Shown: positions 15,850-24,172 of the stretch, one piece after another | How positions within the stretch are numbered: the stretch's first letter is position 1 | Layout: each line of letters opens with the position of its first letter | Program-made: the position numbers and the translations under genes | The notes under the pieces: model-generated | Database searches by the model: none | What the model saw: only the letters and a program-made list of their open reading frames with translations | What the model was told of the DNA's origin: nothing | Origin: Bacteroidota bacterium | Lineage (GTDB): Bacteria; Bacteroidota; Bacteroidia; Bacteroidales; JAAAOM01 | Direction of reading: 5' to 3' | Length of the DNA: 61,144 nucleotides | NCBI GenBank assembly: GCA_009908855.1 | Contig: JAAAOM010000020.1 | Location: 1-61,144 of the forward strand

Positions 15850-17883
15850 ATGAATTGGATATTTACAATTTCACTGCCATTTACGAATCCTATTGAAATA
15901 TTTGCCACTATACTATTATTGGTACTGATTGCCCCCATTCTATTCAGAAAGCTAAAAATACCAGGTATTGTGGGATTAATAATTTCCGGTGTATTGGTGG
16001 GCCCTCACGGATTGAATTTGCTTTCGGAGGAAATAGGCTTTTCGATTTTCGGAACATTCGGATTGCTTTATTTGATGTTTTTGGCCGGATTGGAAATTGA
16101 TTTTAAAGATTTTAAAAGAAACCGGAAAAGAACATTGTTATATGGATTATTGACTTTTGGGATACCATTTGCAGGCGGTTATTTTTTTGCAGGTCAATAT
16201 TTGTCTTTTGGTATCCTGGCCTCGGTGCTTATTGGTGCCATGCTGGCATCTCATACATTGGTGTCTTACCCGATAATAGGTAAGTATGGGATTAAACAGC
16301 AACAAATTGTTACCATAATTATTGGAGCCACCATTGTTGCCGATACCCTGGCGCTTATTGTACTGGGACTGGTTTCTGACTTAGCATCTGCCAATAGTTC
16401 ACTTATTTTTTGGCTAAAAACCACGTTGTATTATGCACTGTTCTTTGGATTTGTTTTGTGGTTGATACCCATTATAAGTAAATGGTTTTTCTCACATAGT
16501 GCAGGTGATAACACATCAGAATATGTATTTGTGCTGGTAGTGGTTTTTGCCACCTCCATGGTAGCTGAATTGTTAAAAATAGAACCTATCATTGGTGCAT
16601 TTTTTGCGGGACTGGCATTAAATCGGTTAATTGTACGTACCTCACCGCTGATGAACAGAATTGTGTTTATTGGCGAGTCGTTATTTATTCCATTCTTCCT
16701 GATTAGTGTAGGGATGCTGGTTGATCCCAAATCGTTTGTTGCCAACACTTCGCAACTAACCATTGCACTGTTGTTTCTGGCCATTGCCGTGGTGAGTAAA
16801 TGGCTGGCTGCGTATGTTTTTCAAAAAATAGGCAAGTACAGTTGGCATGAAGGTTTACTGGCATTCAGCCTGACCAATTCAAGGGCGGCATCGGCCATTG
16901 CCATAATTTTGGTTGGTTATAACCTGGAACTGGTCGATGAATCGATCGTGAACATTACCGTAATGATCATCTTATTCAGTTGCATTATCAGTTCGTTTCT
17001 TACGCAATATTCAGCCAAACATGTAGCCATTCAGGAGCTGGATAAGCTGAAACCCGGCCATGATGAACCGGAGAAGATATTGGTTCCGGTTGCCAATCCT
17101 GATACAATGGAGCATTTGCTCAATTTTTCGCTGCTGATAAAAAATGAAAACAGCGAAGAGCCTGTTTTTCCGTTATCCATTGTTCCGGACGATGAAACGG
17201 CCACCGAAAATGTAAAACGCAATTACAAAATACTTGAATCGGCAGTAGACCATGCTGCCTCGATGGATCAGAAAGTAGAAGTGATCAGTCGTGTTGATTT
17301 GAATATTGGTAATGGCATTGCCAGAGCAGCCAAGGAGATGATGATCGACAAAATAGTTGTGGGCTGGAACGATAAGGTAAGTACAGTAAATTACTTTTTT
17401 GGAACATTACTTGCCAACCTGCTTAAAAAAACCGGTAAAATGATATGTGTACTCAAAGTACCCGGTAATTTAAGTCTTGTAAACCGGATTATTGTGATTG
17501 TACCTCCGAATTTTGAATGTGAAATCGGATTTTCCGAATCGCTTATGGTAATAAAACGGTTAAGCAAACAACTGAGTGGTGAGGTTGTGTTTTTGGCAAA
17601 TGAAACAACCATAAAAGTGATTCAAAAGGAATTAAATGCGAAAAAACCTGTTGTTGACGCATCTTATAATCTGATATCACACAATGAGTATATGGATAAT
17701 TTTCCGGAACAGGTTGAGAAGTTTGATTTAATCGTTATTTTCAAGGCCCGAAAAAACACCATATCATTTTACAAAAGCATGGATAATTTACCCTCACAGA
17801 TAGCCCATAAATACCAGGAAAACAACCTGGCCATTATTTACCCCGAACAGGAGGAATTAAAACTTGAAAGCTATATTATGTAA
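15850..17883 (+). CDS. CPA2-family cation/proton antiporter with cytoplasmic USP-like domains
   Basis: A 677-residue membrane transporter. Residues about 1-390 hold 12-13 helices of the Na+/H+ exchanger fold, including LRKLKIPGIVGLI-like FRKLKIPGIVGLIISGVLVG, FLAGLEIDFKDF and a LTNSRAASAIAI segment. The C-terminal half (about 400-677) is soluble and shows two universal-stress-protein-like units (ILVPVANPDTMEHLL, VEVISRVDLNIGNGIARAA, MIDKIVVGWND, NRIIVIVPPNFECEIGFSE). Likely role: pH/Na+ or K+ homeostasis with nucleotide or stress sensing. The ion is not certain. Confidence 0.88.
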   Translation: MNWIFTISLPFTNPIEIFATILLLVLIAPILFRKLKIPGIVGLIISGVLVGPHGLNLLSEEIGFSIFGTFGLLYLMFLAGLEIDFKDFKRNRKRTLLYGLLTFGIPFAGGYFFAGQYLSFGILASVLIGAMLASHTLVSYPIIGKYGIKQQQIVTIIIGATIVADTLALIVLGLVSDLASANSSLIFWLKTTLYYALFFGFVLWLIPIISKWFFSHSAGDNTSEYVFVLVVVFATSMVAELLKIEPIIGAFFAGLALNRLIVRTSPLMNRIVFIGESLFIPFFLISVGMLVDPKSFVANTSQLTIALLFLAIAVVSKWLAAYVFQKIGKYSWHEGLLAFSLTNSRAASAIAIILVGYNLELVDESIVNITVMIILFSCIISSFLTQYSAKHVAIQELDKLKPGHDEPEKILVPVANPDTMEHLLNFSLLIKNENSEEPVFPLSIVPDDETATENVKRNYKILESAVDHAASMDQKVEVISRVDLNIGNGIARAAKEMMIDKIVVGWNDKVSTVNYFFGTLLANLLKKTGKMICVLKVPGNLSLVNRIIVIVPPNFECEIGFSESLMVIKRLSKQLSGEVVFLANETTIKVIQKELNAKKPVVDASYNLISHNEYMDNFPEQVEKFDLIVIFKARKNTISFYKSMDNLPSQIAHKYQENNLAIIYPEQEELKLESYIM

Positions 17884-17892
17884 TGATCCGTA

Positions 17893-18726
17893 TTATTCAA
17901 CATCCATATATGTAAATGTATGGATTATCCTTTCTGCATTGATGTTATTGGCATAAACCGATCGGGACGGAAATATCAAATAAGTAAGTTTACCAACTGT
18001 TTTATCAGCATTCATTTGATAATTCATGGCTATTTCCGGCGGATAATAATTATTCGGGTAGCAGTTGTATGATAAAACGACAGCCTGCATTAAATGCCGG
18101 GATTTTTCACCTGTAATTCGCCCGTCGAACATAAACATGTTATTCTCGCGAAAGGAATAGATATCCAACACCGCCACCGAATCAGTTGAATAGTATTCAT
18201 CATAGCAGGTAGTTTGTACACTGGCCCTGCCAACCGATGAAATATCACCATCATCAAATTCGAAAACATACGCAAAAATATTGTTTGCATTCTCCGTATC
18301 GTTTCCGTCTCCGATAATATCTACGGTGTGATCTATTCTCTGTAGCTGACCACTGACAGAGTCGCGGGTATAAGTAAAAACACTTGCCTGCCTGGTACCT
18401 TCATCCGTATCTAAGGTATCCCAACTTTTTATTGCCCGGCGATTTGAATCAACCAGGTAATAATGCACATCAAATATTTCATTTTCCTCATCAAAAACTC
18501 GTTTTATAATAGTATCAGTACCATAATCATAAGTAATGGTCTGCATTAATTTATTATCCTCATCGTATTTTCTGATTTCATTGTACCAGTCATCTTCCAA
18601 TAATTCAATCTCGAATGAATAACTTTCTTCATTATAACTAATATTCTGTTCGTTATTAGTATCCTTTAAGCAACTGTTGAAAACTAATGACAATGCTATA
18701 AGTAGTGTGAGCAATGCTTTATTCAT
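17893..18726 (-). CDS. lipoprotein of unknown function
   Basis: A 277-residue SPII lipoprotein (LIALSLVFNSC, Cys about 19). The mature part is acidic and beta-rich, with a KYDEDNKLMQTITYDYGTD segment resembling YD/RHS-like hairpins and a C-terminal immunoglobulin-like stretch. I recognise no named domain. It converges on the antiporter gene with a 9-bp gap. Confidence 0.6.
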   Translation of the reverse strand: MNKALLTLLIALSLVFNSCLKDTNNEQNISYNEESYSFEIELLEDDWYNEIRKYDEDNKLMQTITYDYGTDTIIKRVFDEENEIFDVHYYLVDSNRRAIKSWDTLDTDEGTRQASVFTYTRDSVSGQLQRIDHTVDIIGDGNDTENANNIFAYVFEFDDGDISSVGRASVQTTCYDEYYSTDSVAVLDIYSFRENNMFMFDGRITGEKSRHLMQAVVLSYNCYPNNYYPPEIAMNYQMNADKTVGKLTYLIFPSRSVYANNINAERIIHTFTYMDVE

Positions 18727-18789
18727 ATTGTAATATTTTTAATTGTAAACTTCGCGAAATGCGTAAAACGCTTCAAAAATAATACCATT

Positions 18790-19674
18790 TCATGTATTTA
18801 CACCATTCAATAAGTAAATAGCCTGTAATAAGAAAGGATTTGTTTCCGATAAAAAATCATTCATTATGTTTTTTTCAGCAGGAAGGTTGAAAAACAATGA
18901 AATTCCCATTTTACCGGCAACAGCTCTTGTGAGTATATATTCAGGATGTTTTTTTACAAGATTTGCCCGTGTAATTTCCATTATTCCGGGAATTTCCCTA
19001 TCAGTATGAAGTTTTACAATATCAGGTACAATATCATTCGGGCCAATTCCTTCGCATCCAATGGTATATATCAGGTCATATCCAAATTCTTTGGCTTTTA
19101 ATAAGTGCCGCTCCAGTAAGTTAGGAACAGAAGGTATTATGGTATGTTCCAATTCAACCTCGCGGGATTCGGCTTCGAAAAAACGGGTCAACGATTGCTT
19201 AACCTGCTCAATGGCCGTCTCCATAGCATCATCTGATTGTTGAGAAGAAGTAAGTGCAATAACGAAAACACGATATGTTTTACGCAGGCAATGCAAGGTA
19301 TCACCCGGTTTAATTTCACCACCCTGTAAAATACGTGCGTAAACACCCGGATCATCTGATTGTTTGCCAAATACATGCGTAATTTCCAGCACTACATTGT
19401 CTTTAAACAAGGTATCCAATGGTTTAAGAGACAATAGGGGTAATCCTTCAGTTGTAATGTGCTCACCATATTCACCGTAACTATTCTTATCTCCGGAAGC
19501 GGGTTTAGATGATTGGTAATCTTCAACACCCATAAGCTTTATTTGTGAAATTGGTTTATCATGAGCAGGTGATCCGACAATCCCTTTTTTTGACAAAAAA
19601 AGCGTATCAGAAGAAATAGTGTTTTCCGTATGATCGATTGGTTGATTGACAGATATTATTTTGATTGTTGACAA
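18790..19674 (-). CDS. MOSC-MoaB/MogA fusion protein
   Basis: A 294-residue fusion. Residues about 1-125 form a MOSC domain, with GEYGEHITTEGLPLLSLKP matching the GENLT-EGL motif and VYARILQGGEIKPGDTL near its end. Residues about 132-285 match the MoaB/MogA molybdopterin-binding domain: VFVIALTSSQQSDD, then DLIYTIGCEGIGPNDIVPDIV, EIPGIMEITR, LTRAVAGKMGISLFFNLP. The usual TGGTG loop reads IGCEG. Such fusions act in molybdenum-cofactor handling. The start is TTG, since no in-frame ATG precedes the conserved STIKIISVN opening. No other moa/moe genes are in view. Confidence 0.8.
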   Translation of the reverse strand: MSTIKIISVNQPIDHTENTISSDTLFLSKKGIVGSPAHDKPISQIKLMGVEDYQSSKPASGDKNSYGEYGEHITTEGLPLLSLKPLDTLFKDNVVLEITHVFGKQSDDPGVYARILQGGEIKPGDTLHCLRKTYRVFVIALTSSQQSDDAMETAIEQVKQSLTRFFEAESREVELEHTIIPSVPNLLERHLLKAKEFGYDLIYTIGCEGIGPNDIVPDIVKLHTDREIPGIMEITRANLVKKHPEYILTRAVAGKMGISLFFNLPAEKNIMNDFLSETNPFLLQAIYLLNGVNT

Positions 19675-20021
19675 TGACGGCTGTTTTAATGATTGTTTGG
19701 AGCTAAATATCGGAAAATTTTATCCCTTAAACAAAACCATCGTAAGAAATGTTGTTGACTTTCAATAAATCCGATGACTCCCGATATCTGTTCGAGCCGC
19801 GATCCGGTTAAACCAAATTTCGCGGATGGCTTATTTTTACTTTGACAAGTTGAACTGAAACAGTGTTCGGAAAACTATCGGAATAATCACTGATAAGCAT
19901 TGAAGTAATTAGAAAAAATGCATCTTTCAAATATGCCGAAATTATTTACTTTTGATGTTTTTATAAAATTCATGTTATTTCGATAATCGAAAATTTAGAT
20001 ACATTTTAACGTTTGGGATTC
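19675..20021. other. divergent intergenic region with one dispersed repeat
   Basis: About 350 bp between the MOSC-MoaB fusion and the flippase-like gene. The only structure I see is a roughly 40-bp stretch related to one at 53884-53925. A TTCGAGCC string near 19788 is not part of a tRNA. Confidence 0.6.
19853..19892 (+). repeat. dispersed intergenic repeat, copy 1
   Basis: This stretch shares AACTG, ACAGTGTT, AAACTATC, GAATAA and CACTG in the same order and spacing with 53884-53925, with scattered substitutions and small gaps. It is noncoding in both places. Confidence 0.55.
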
Positions 20022-21014
20022 ATGAGGTTTTCAGTAAAGAATATTTTGTTTTATGCCGTTTTTTTGGCCATTGGTATTGGCATATTCATTTATATTTATC
20101 AGGGGTATGATAAAGACCAATTTTTCGATTTATTGGGTGTGATCGATTACCGCTGGCTGGCATTGTCGCTAATTGTAAGTATTTTTAGTCATTACCTTCG
20201 AGCTGTACGCTGGAATATGTTGATAGAACCATTGGGCTACAAACCGGCTGTTAAAAACACATTTATGGCCGTACTGGTGTTGTACTGTGTAAATGTTATA
20301 ATTCCAAGAGCCGGTGAGATTGCGCGTTGTGGGATACTTAAGCAATATGAAAAAGTGCCTTTTACAAGTTTGGTGGGCACGGTATTAATCGAACGCATTG
20401 CCGATGTAATTGTACTGGGACTCATATCAGTATATGTGCTTATTGCTCATTATACGGATATACTGGAATTTTTCAACGTCAACCAAAATCAGCTTAAATC
20501 ATTTGAAGACATACCATTTTTACAGTTCATACTGATAGCAGCCGGAGCATTGTTATTGCTATTGTTGCTTTATTTCATTGTTAAACGGAATAAAAAATTA
20601 ATGCATAAAATCAATGAAATAAAGCAAAATTTTGTATTGGGCATCCGGACGATTAAGCAATTAAAAAACACCTGGTTGTTTATTTTTTATTCGATAGGTA
20701 TATACGGCGTTTATTTGCTTATGCTTTATTTCATATTTTTTGCCTACCCGCCCACCAATCAATTAACCCTGAGTGTAGGGCTTTTCACTTTTTTTATGAG
20801 CGCATTGGCCATGTTAGCTCCTATACAGGCAGGTATGGGAGCCTGGCACTTTATGGTTATCAATTCATTGGCCATTTATGGTATTAGCCAGCCCGAAGCC
20901 AAAGATTTTGCTTTGCTGGCCCATACTTCAACCAATATGGTTTATTTGGTGATAGGATTTATTGCATATCTGTTGCTACCCTTGATAAACCGAAAAACGA
21001 TAAAGGTTGAATAA
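20022..21014 (+). CDS. flippase-like membrane protein (lysylphosphatidylglycerol synthase TM region/UPF0104)
   Basis: About 330 residues with 7-8 transmembrane helices. Family signatures are visible: WLALSLIVSIFSHYLRAVRWNMLIEPLG near residue 45-70, VLYCVNVIIPRAGEIARCGILKQYE, and GTVLIERIADVIVLGLI. These belong to the LPG_synthase_TM/AglD-like family, thought to flip lipids or lipid-linked sugars. I start at ATG 20022 (MRFSVKN) rather than the TTG nine bases earlier. There is no synthase domain attached. Confidence 0.8.
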   Translation: MRFSVKNILFYAVFLAIGIGIFIYIYQGYDKDQFFDLLGVIDYRWLALSLIVSIFSHYLRAVRWNMLIEPLGYKPAVKNTFMAVLVLYCVNVIIPRAGEIARCGILKQYEKVPFTSLVGTVLIERIADVIVLGLISVYVLIAHYTDILEFFNVNQNQLKSFEDIPFLQFILIAAGALLLLLLLYFIVKRNKKLMHKINEIKQNFVLGIRTIKQLKNTWLFIFYSIGIYGVYLLMLYFIFFAYPPTNQLTLSVGLFTFFMSALAMLAPIQAGMGAWHFMVINSLAIYGISQPEAKDFALLAHTSTNMVYLVIGFIAYLLLPLINRKTIKVE

Positions 21015-21019
21015 TTCGT

Positions 21020-21556
21020 CTAATTTGTTTTTCGCGGCAATCCAAAATAAATAACCGACAGCACACTCACACCTGTTAAAATAATTCCAAAAATCAAGGT
21101 AAATACCAACATTGCTATATATTCAAATGACGAAATATGTTGCGGAACTAAAAAGGAAATGAAAGAAATAATAGTATTTACCATTATGACTATACCCACT
21201 ATAAAAAACAAAGCATGAAAAAACCAATACAAAACAGCGGGCATTTTTCGAATATTTCCCGGTGATGGTTGCTTGGTGCGATGGGTGTTTTGCCGGTAAT
21301 AAAAACTGTCAAAACTAGCTTTTGAATAGTTTTTATACCCTGACCTATAATGCCGGCGGTTGGTTTTTTTCTGTTGCGATTGATCTTGTTTTATTATCCG
21401 GTTAAAAGCCTCCTGCAATTCAAGAAATTTTTCATGGGCATTGGCTGCTTTATTTACATCAGGATGCAACGTTTTTACTTTTTCACGATAAGCTTTTTTC
21501 ACCTGCTCAATAGGTTGATCAGGTGCGACACCTAATATTTTGTAGTATTTATTCAC
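21020..21556 (-). CDS. membrane-anchored J-domain protein
   Basis: A 178-residue protein with an N-terminal J domain (YYKILGVAPDQPIEQVKKAYR, HPD in KTLHPDVNKAA), a basic linker (about 70-100), and two transmembrane helices at about 112-135 and 145-168. It should recruit DnaK to the inner membrane. The start codon is GTG. It is a different protein from the soluble CbpA-type J protein at 1470-2447. The small gene upstream ends 18 bp before it on the same strand. Confidence 0.82.
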   Translation of the reverse strand: MNKYYKILGVAPDQPIEQVKKAYREKVKTLHPDVNKAANAHEKFLELQEAFNRIIKQDQSQQKKTNRRHYRSGYKNYSKASFDSFYYRQNTHRTKQPSPGNIRKMPAVLYWFFHALFFIVGIVIMVNTIISFISFLVPQHISSFEYIAMLVFTLIFGIILTGVSVLSVIYFGLPRKTN

Positions 21557-21574
21557 GGTTTACACAACACCAAA

Positions 21575-21871
21575 TTATTTCAGCTGTTCAATGATTGATT
21601 TGGCAATAAATTCCCATTCCTGGTCGGGGGTATTATCCGGCATTTTTCTGCCAGCCTGCGAATACCAATACGATGCATTGCCTAAATCACCTTCTTTTCG
21701 GTGTAAATAGGCATGTACCCATGCACCGTTTTTACTTTGGTCGGATTGTGCTATGCGATGGGCTGAATCCCAATCCTGCTGTGCATCACACCATAACGCT
21801 TCTAACAATGGCATAAGATCGTCAGGCGGAACGGCATCGTTCAATGTCAGTTTAAATTCATCCAGTGTCAC
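21575..21871 (-). CDS. small conserved hypothetical protein
   Basis: A 98-residue soluble protein with GTG start. Content such as LLEALWCDAQQDWDSAHRIAQ and WVHAYLHRKEGDLGNASYWYSQAGR suggests paired helices like a single TPR-type unit, with many aromatic residues. I know the pattern from small conserved hypothetical proteins but no function. It lies between the pterin dehydratase and the J-protein genes, all in one direction, so an operon is possible. Confidence 0.65.
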   Translation of the reverse strand: MTLDEFKLTLNDAVPPDDLMPLLEALWCDAQQDWDSAHRIAQSDQSKNGAWVHAYLHRKEGDLGNASYWYSQAGRKMPDNTPDQEWEFIAKSIIEQLK

Positions 21872-21905
21872 TAAAAGAAAACTTTATAGAATTTACAAAT
21901 ACAAT

Positions 21906-22229
21906 TTATGAAATTTTATCAATTTTTGCCGCTAAAATAAAATCATTTTCTGACAGTCCGCCAATGGCATGTGTACTAAGCTCAATAGTTAATTGGGCAT
22001 ACGAAATATGCATGTCAGGATGATGACCTTCAGCCTCGGCTAATTCAGCAACTTTATTTACAAAATCCATGTTATGAACAAAATTCACGAATGAAAATTT
22101 CCTTACAATCTTGTTATTCTGCAATTGCCAGTCATTATGTACATCATTTAAAAATTTCTTCGCTTCCTCATCCTTTAATGGTGGCACACCGCCTTCACAA
22201 GGCACACATTTTTTTTCAGATAGTTCCAT
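21906..22229 (-). CDS. 4a-hydroxytetrahydrobiopterin dehydratase (PCD/DCoH family)
   Basis: A 107-residue protein with the pterin-carbinolamine dehydratase signature EAEGHHPDMHISYAQLTIEL followed by HAIGGLSENDFILAAKID. The His-His-Pro motif supplies the catalytic histidines. The enzyme dehydrates 4a-hydroxy-tetrahydrobiopterin after aromatic amino-acid hydroxylation, or handles related pterins. No phenylalanine hydroxylase gene lies nearby. The length is normal for the family. Confidence 0.93.
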   Translation of the reverse strand: MELSEKKCVPCEGGVPPLKDEEAKKFLNDVHNDWQLQNNKIVRKFSFVNFVHNMDFVNKVAELAEAEGHHPDMHISYAQLTIELSTHAIGGLSENDFILAAKIDKIS

Positions 22230-22311
22230 AGAATATTATTTTTACATTACTAACAATACTGTTTATTGATAGTTTGATAACAACCATATTTTTAACAGAC
22301 TTTAAAAAATC

Positions 22312-23253
22312 ATGAAAGCAGCAATAATTAATCGCTACGGAACGCCTGAAGTGATTGAGATAACGGATATTAATACACCTGAACCGGCATCAGACCAGGT
22401 GTTAATACGGGTTTATGCAACCAGCATCAATCCGATAGATTTAAAAACCCGCAAAGGTAATCTTAAATATATATTGGGCTCAGATTTCCCGATCATTTTA
22501 GGATATGATGCGGCAGGAGAAATTGTACAAACCGGAAAAAAAGTAAAGCATTTTCATGTGGGAGATCGGGTTTTTACCAGGCTGAAAAATAAATACGGCC
22601 AGGCCATGGCCGAATATGCTGTAGCGCATGAAGAAATATTGGCCAGGATACCGGAATCGGTTTCTTATGAACAGGCCGCTGCATATCCTCTTGCAAGTAT
22701 TACAGCATTGCAGGCATTGCGCAACAAAGCTGACATTAACAAGTATAAAAGGGTGTTAATAATAGGCGCTACCGGTGGTGTAGGCCATTTTGCAGTACAA
22801 ATTGCGAGAATATTTAACGCCCATGTTACAGCTTATTGTGGACCGGGACATGAGAAAATTTTAATGCATTTAAAACCAAACGAGGTCATTCGTTATCATG
22901 AAACCAACGTATCCGAAATATCACAACAGTTTGATATTGTTTTTGATGCAGCTGGTAAAACTTCGTTTTTAGCTTGTAATCAATTGGTAAAAAAAGGAGG
23001 TACTTACATAGCCATTCTGCCCAGGCCAAAATTATTGTTTCATAAAATAGTAGGATTCATCCGGGGTAAGCAGATTAAAACATTGATTATGCGTTCGGTT
23101 CAAAAGGATATGGATTGGATTTGCGATCAAATAACAAAAGGAAAACTGGTTGCTCATATTGATAAAACTTATTCGTTGGAGAATGCATCACAGGCACACG
23201 AATATGCTGAAAAAGGACATACCGAAGGCAAGATAATTATTACCATACCTTAA
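22312..23253 (+). CDS. zinc-independent MDR-family NADPH reductase (quinone oxidoreductase-like)
   Basis: A 313-residue medium-chain dehydrogenase/reductase. The GroES-like N-terminus has ATSINPIDLKTRKGNL and LGYDAAGEIVQTGKKV; the Rossmann motif is VLIIGATGGVGHFAVQIA (about 147-165). Catalytic and structural zinc ligands are absent, as in QOR/zeta-crystallin enzymes, which reduce quinones or enals with NADPH. Its stop overlaps the 3' end of siaC on the other strand by 4 bp. Substrate unknown. Confidence 0.87.
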   Translation: MKAAIINRYGTPEVIEITDINTPEPASDQVLIRVYATSINPIDLKTRKGNLKYILGSDFPIILGYDAAGEIVQTGKKVKHFHVGDRVFTRLKNKYGQAMAEYAVAHEEILARIPESVSYEQAAAYPLASITALQALRNKADINKYKRVLIIGATGGVGHFAVQIARIFNAHVTAYCGPGHEKILMHLKPNEVIRYHETNVSEISQQFDIVFDAAGKTSFLACNQLVKKGGTYIAILPRPKLLFHKIVGFIRGKQIKTLIMRSVQKDMDWICDQITKGKLVAHIDKTYSLENASQAHEYAEKGHTEGKIIITIP

Positions 23254-23633
23254 AATTTAACCAATTCTATTTCCAATCCTGATTCGATCATGAAATCTTC
23301 GACCTCGTCTTCCATATCCGGATCCTGTGTATCGTAATACCAGTTAACCTTTATTTCATTACCTTTTTCTTTATACTCCCTCAATATATCCAATATATCC
23401 AGTATAAGTCGGGATGAACTTGTATTGAAATAGGTAAGTTTAAAGTTAAAAGTGAGCGGTTGATTATTTTGTGTGGTATATTCCTTTAACCATTCCAATA
23501 ATGGAGTGAAAAATTTAAATGTTTCCTCCATGTATGATTCACCAACAATTTCACACACTCCCTTTTCAGCATTAAAGTTTACCGTAGGGTAAAAAGGAGC
23601 GTCTGGTATTTCCTTAATCATTAAGTTTTCCAT
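23250..23633 (-). CDS. siaC: SiaC-family (DUF1987) regulatory phosphoprotein
   Basis: A 127-residue protein of the SiaC/DUF1987 family, an anti-sigma-antagonist-like fold. The strand-turn TYFNTSSSRLILDI (about 67-80) contains the Thr/Ser (around Thr71-Ser72) expected to be phosphorylated by SiaB and dephosphorylated by SiaA. In Pseudomonas aeruginosa, unphosphorylated SiaC activates the diguanylate cyclase SiaD. Here no SiaD is present, so the output partner must be elsewhere or different. Last gene of the operon, 11 bp after siaB. Confidence 0.85.
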   Translation of the reverse strand: MENLMIKEIPDAPFYPTVNFNAEKGVCEIVGESYMEETFKFFTPLLEWLKEYTTQNNQPLTFNFKLTYFNTSSSRLILDILDILREYKEKGNEIKVNWYYDTQDPDMEDEVEDFMIESGLEIELVKF

Positions 23634-23644
23634 GGTAATTTAAT

Positions 23645-24160
23645 TTATATCGCATTTTTTTTTACATTAATTGAAATATTAAAAACTGAATAGTCATTAT
23701 TCAATTCTTCTATTTTATAGTTTAATTTGTTTTCGGCCAATAATCCAACATGAATGAGTCCTATATGTGCCCCGGTATCAACTTTAATAAGCTCTCTGCG
23801 TTTGATCCTCTTTAACATGCGCAGTTCACTGGTATTCAGATTGTTGATTTCAGCGCAATTATTTAAAAGCCGGTAGCCGTCATTTTTTCGTACCATATTC
23901 TTTGTTGATATCTTGTATACTTCACCGTTTTCCATGATTTCAAAAGCGCCTGAACCGACATCATTGCCGTTTATGGTTTTAATATCTGCACTATAATAGG
24001 ATATATTTTGCACCAGTTCAATATAAATTTTGTAAATACGTGTTATTAAGGCCTGTTCTTTATCGACCAATATTTTTTTTATCATTTTACCAAAAAAAGA
24101 TAATACTTCCATATCAACAGGGCCCTGATAGGCAATTAATGTTTTTTCCGCAACAGCCAT
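23645..24160 (-). CDS. siaB: SiaB-family serine/threonine kinase
   Basis: A 171-residue GHKL-type kinase of the SiaB family. KIYIELVQNISYYS (about 44-57) is the N-box-like helix with Glu48 and Gln51-Asn52; GSGAFEIMENGEVYKISTKN and THIGLIHVG-like GAHIGLIHVGLLAE form the ATP lid region. The predicted role is phosphorylation of SiaC, which is encoded 11 bp downstream. The TPR-PP2C gene ends 12 bp upstream. No membrane segment. Confidence 0.82.
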   Translation of the reverse strand: MAVAEKTLIAYQGPVDMEVLSFFGKMIKKILVDKEQALITRIYKIYIELVQNISYYSADIKTINGNDVGSGAFEIMENGEVYKISTKNMVRKNDGYRLLNNCAEINNLNTSELRMLKRIKRRELIKVDTGAHIGLIHVGLLAENKLNYKIEELNNDYSVFNISINVKKNAI

Positions 24161-24172
24161 TTCATTAATTGT

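Noticed and set aside
19780-19815. TTCGAGCC string resembling a tRNA T-loop
   Set aside because: No acceptor, D-arm or anticodon stem can be folded around it.
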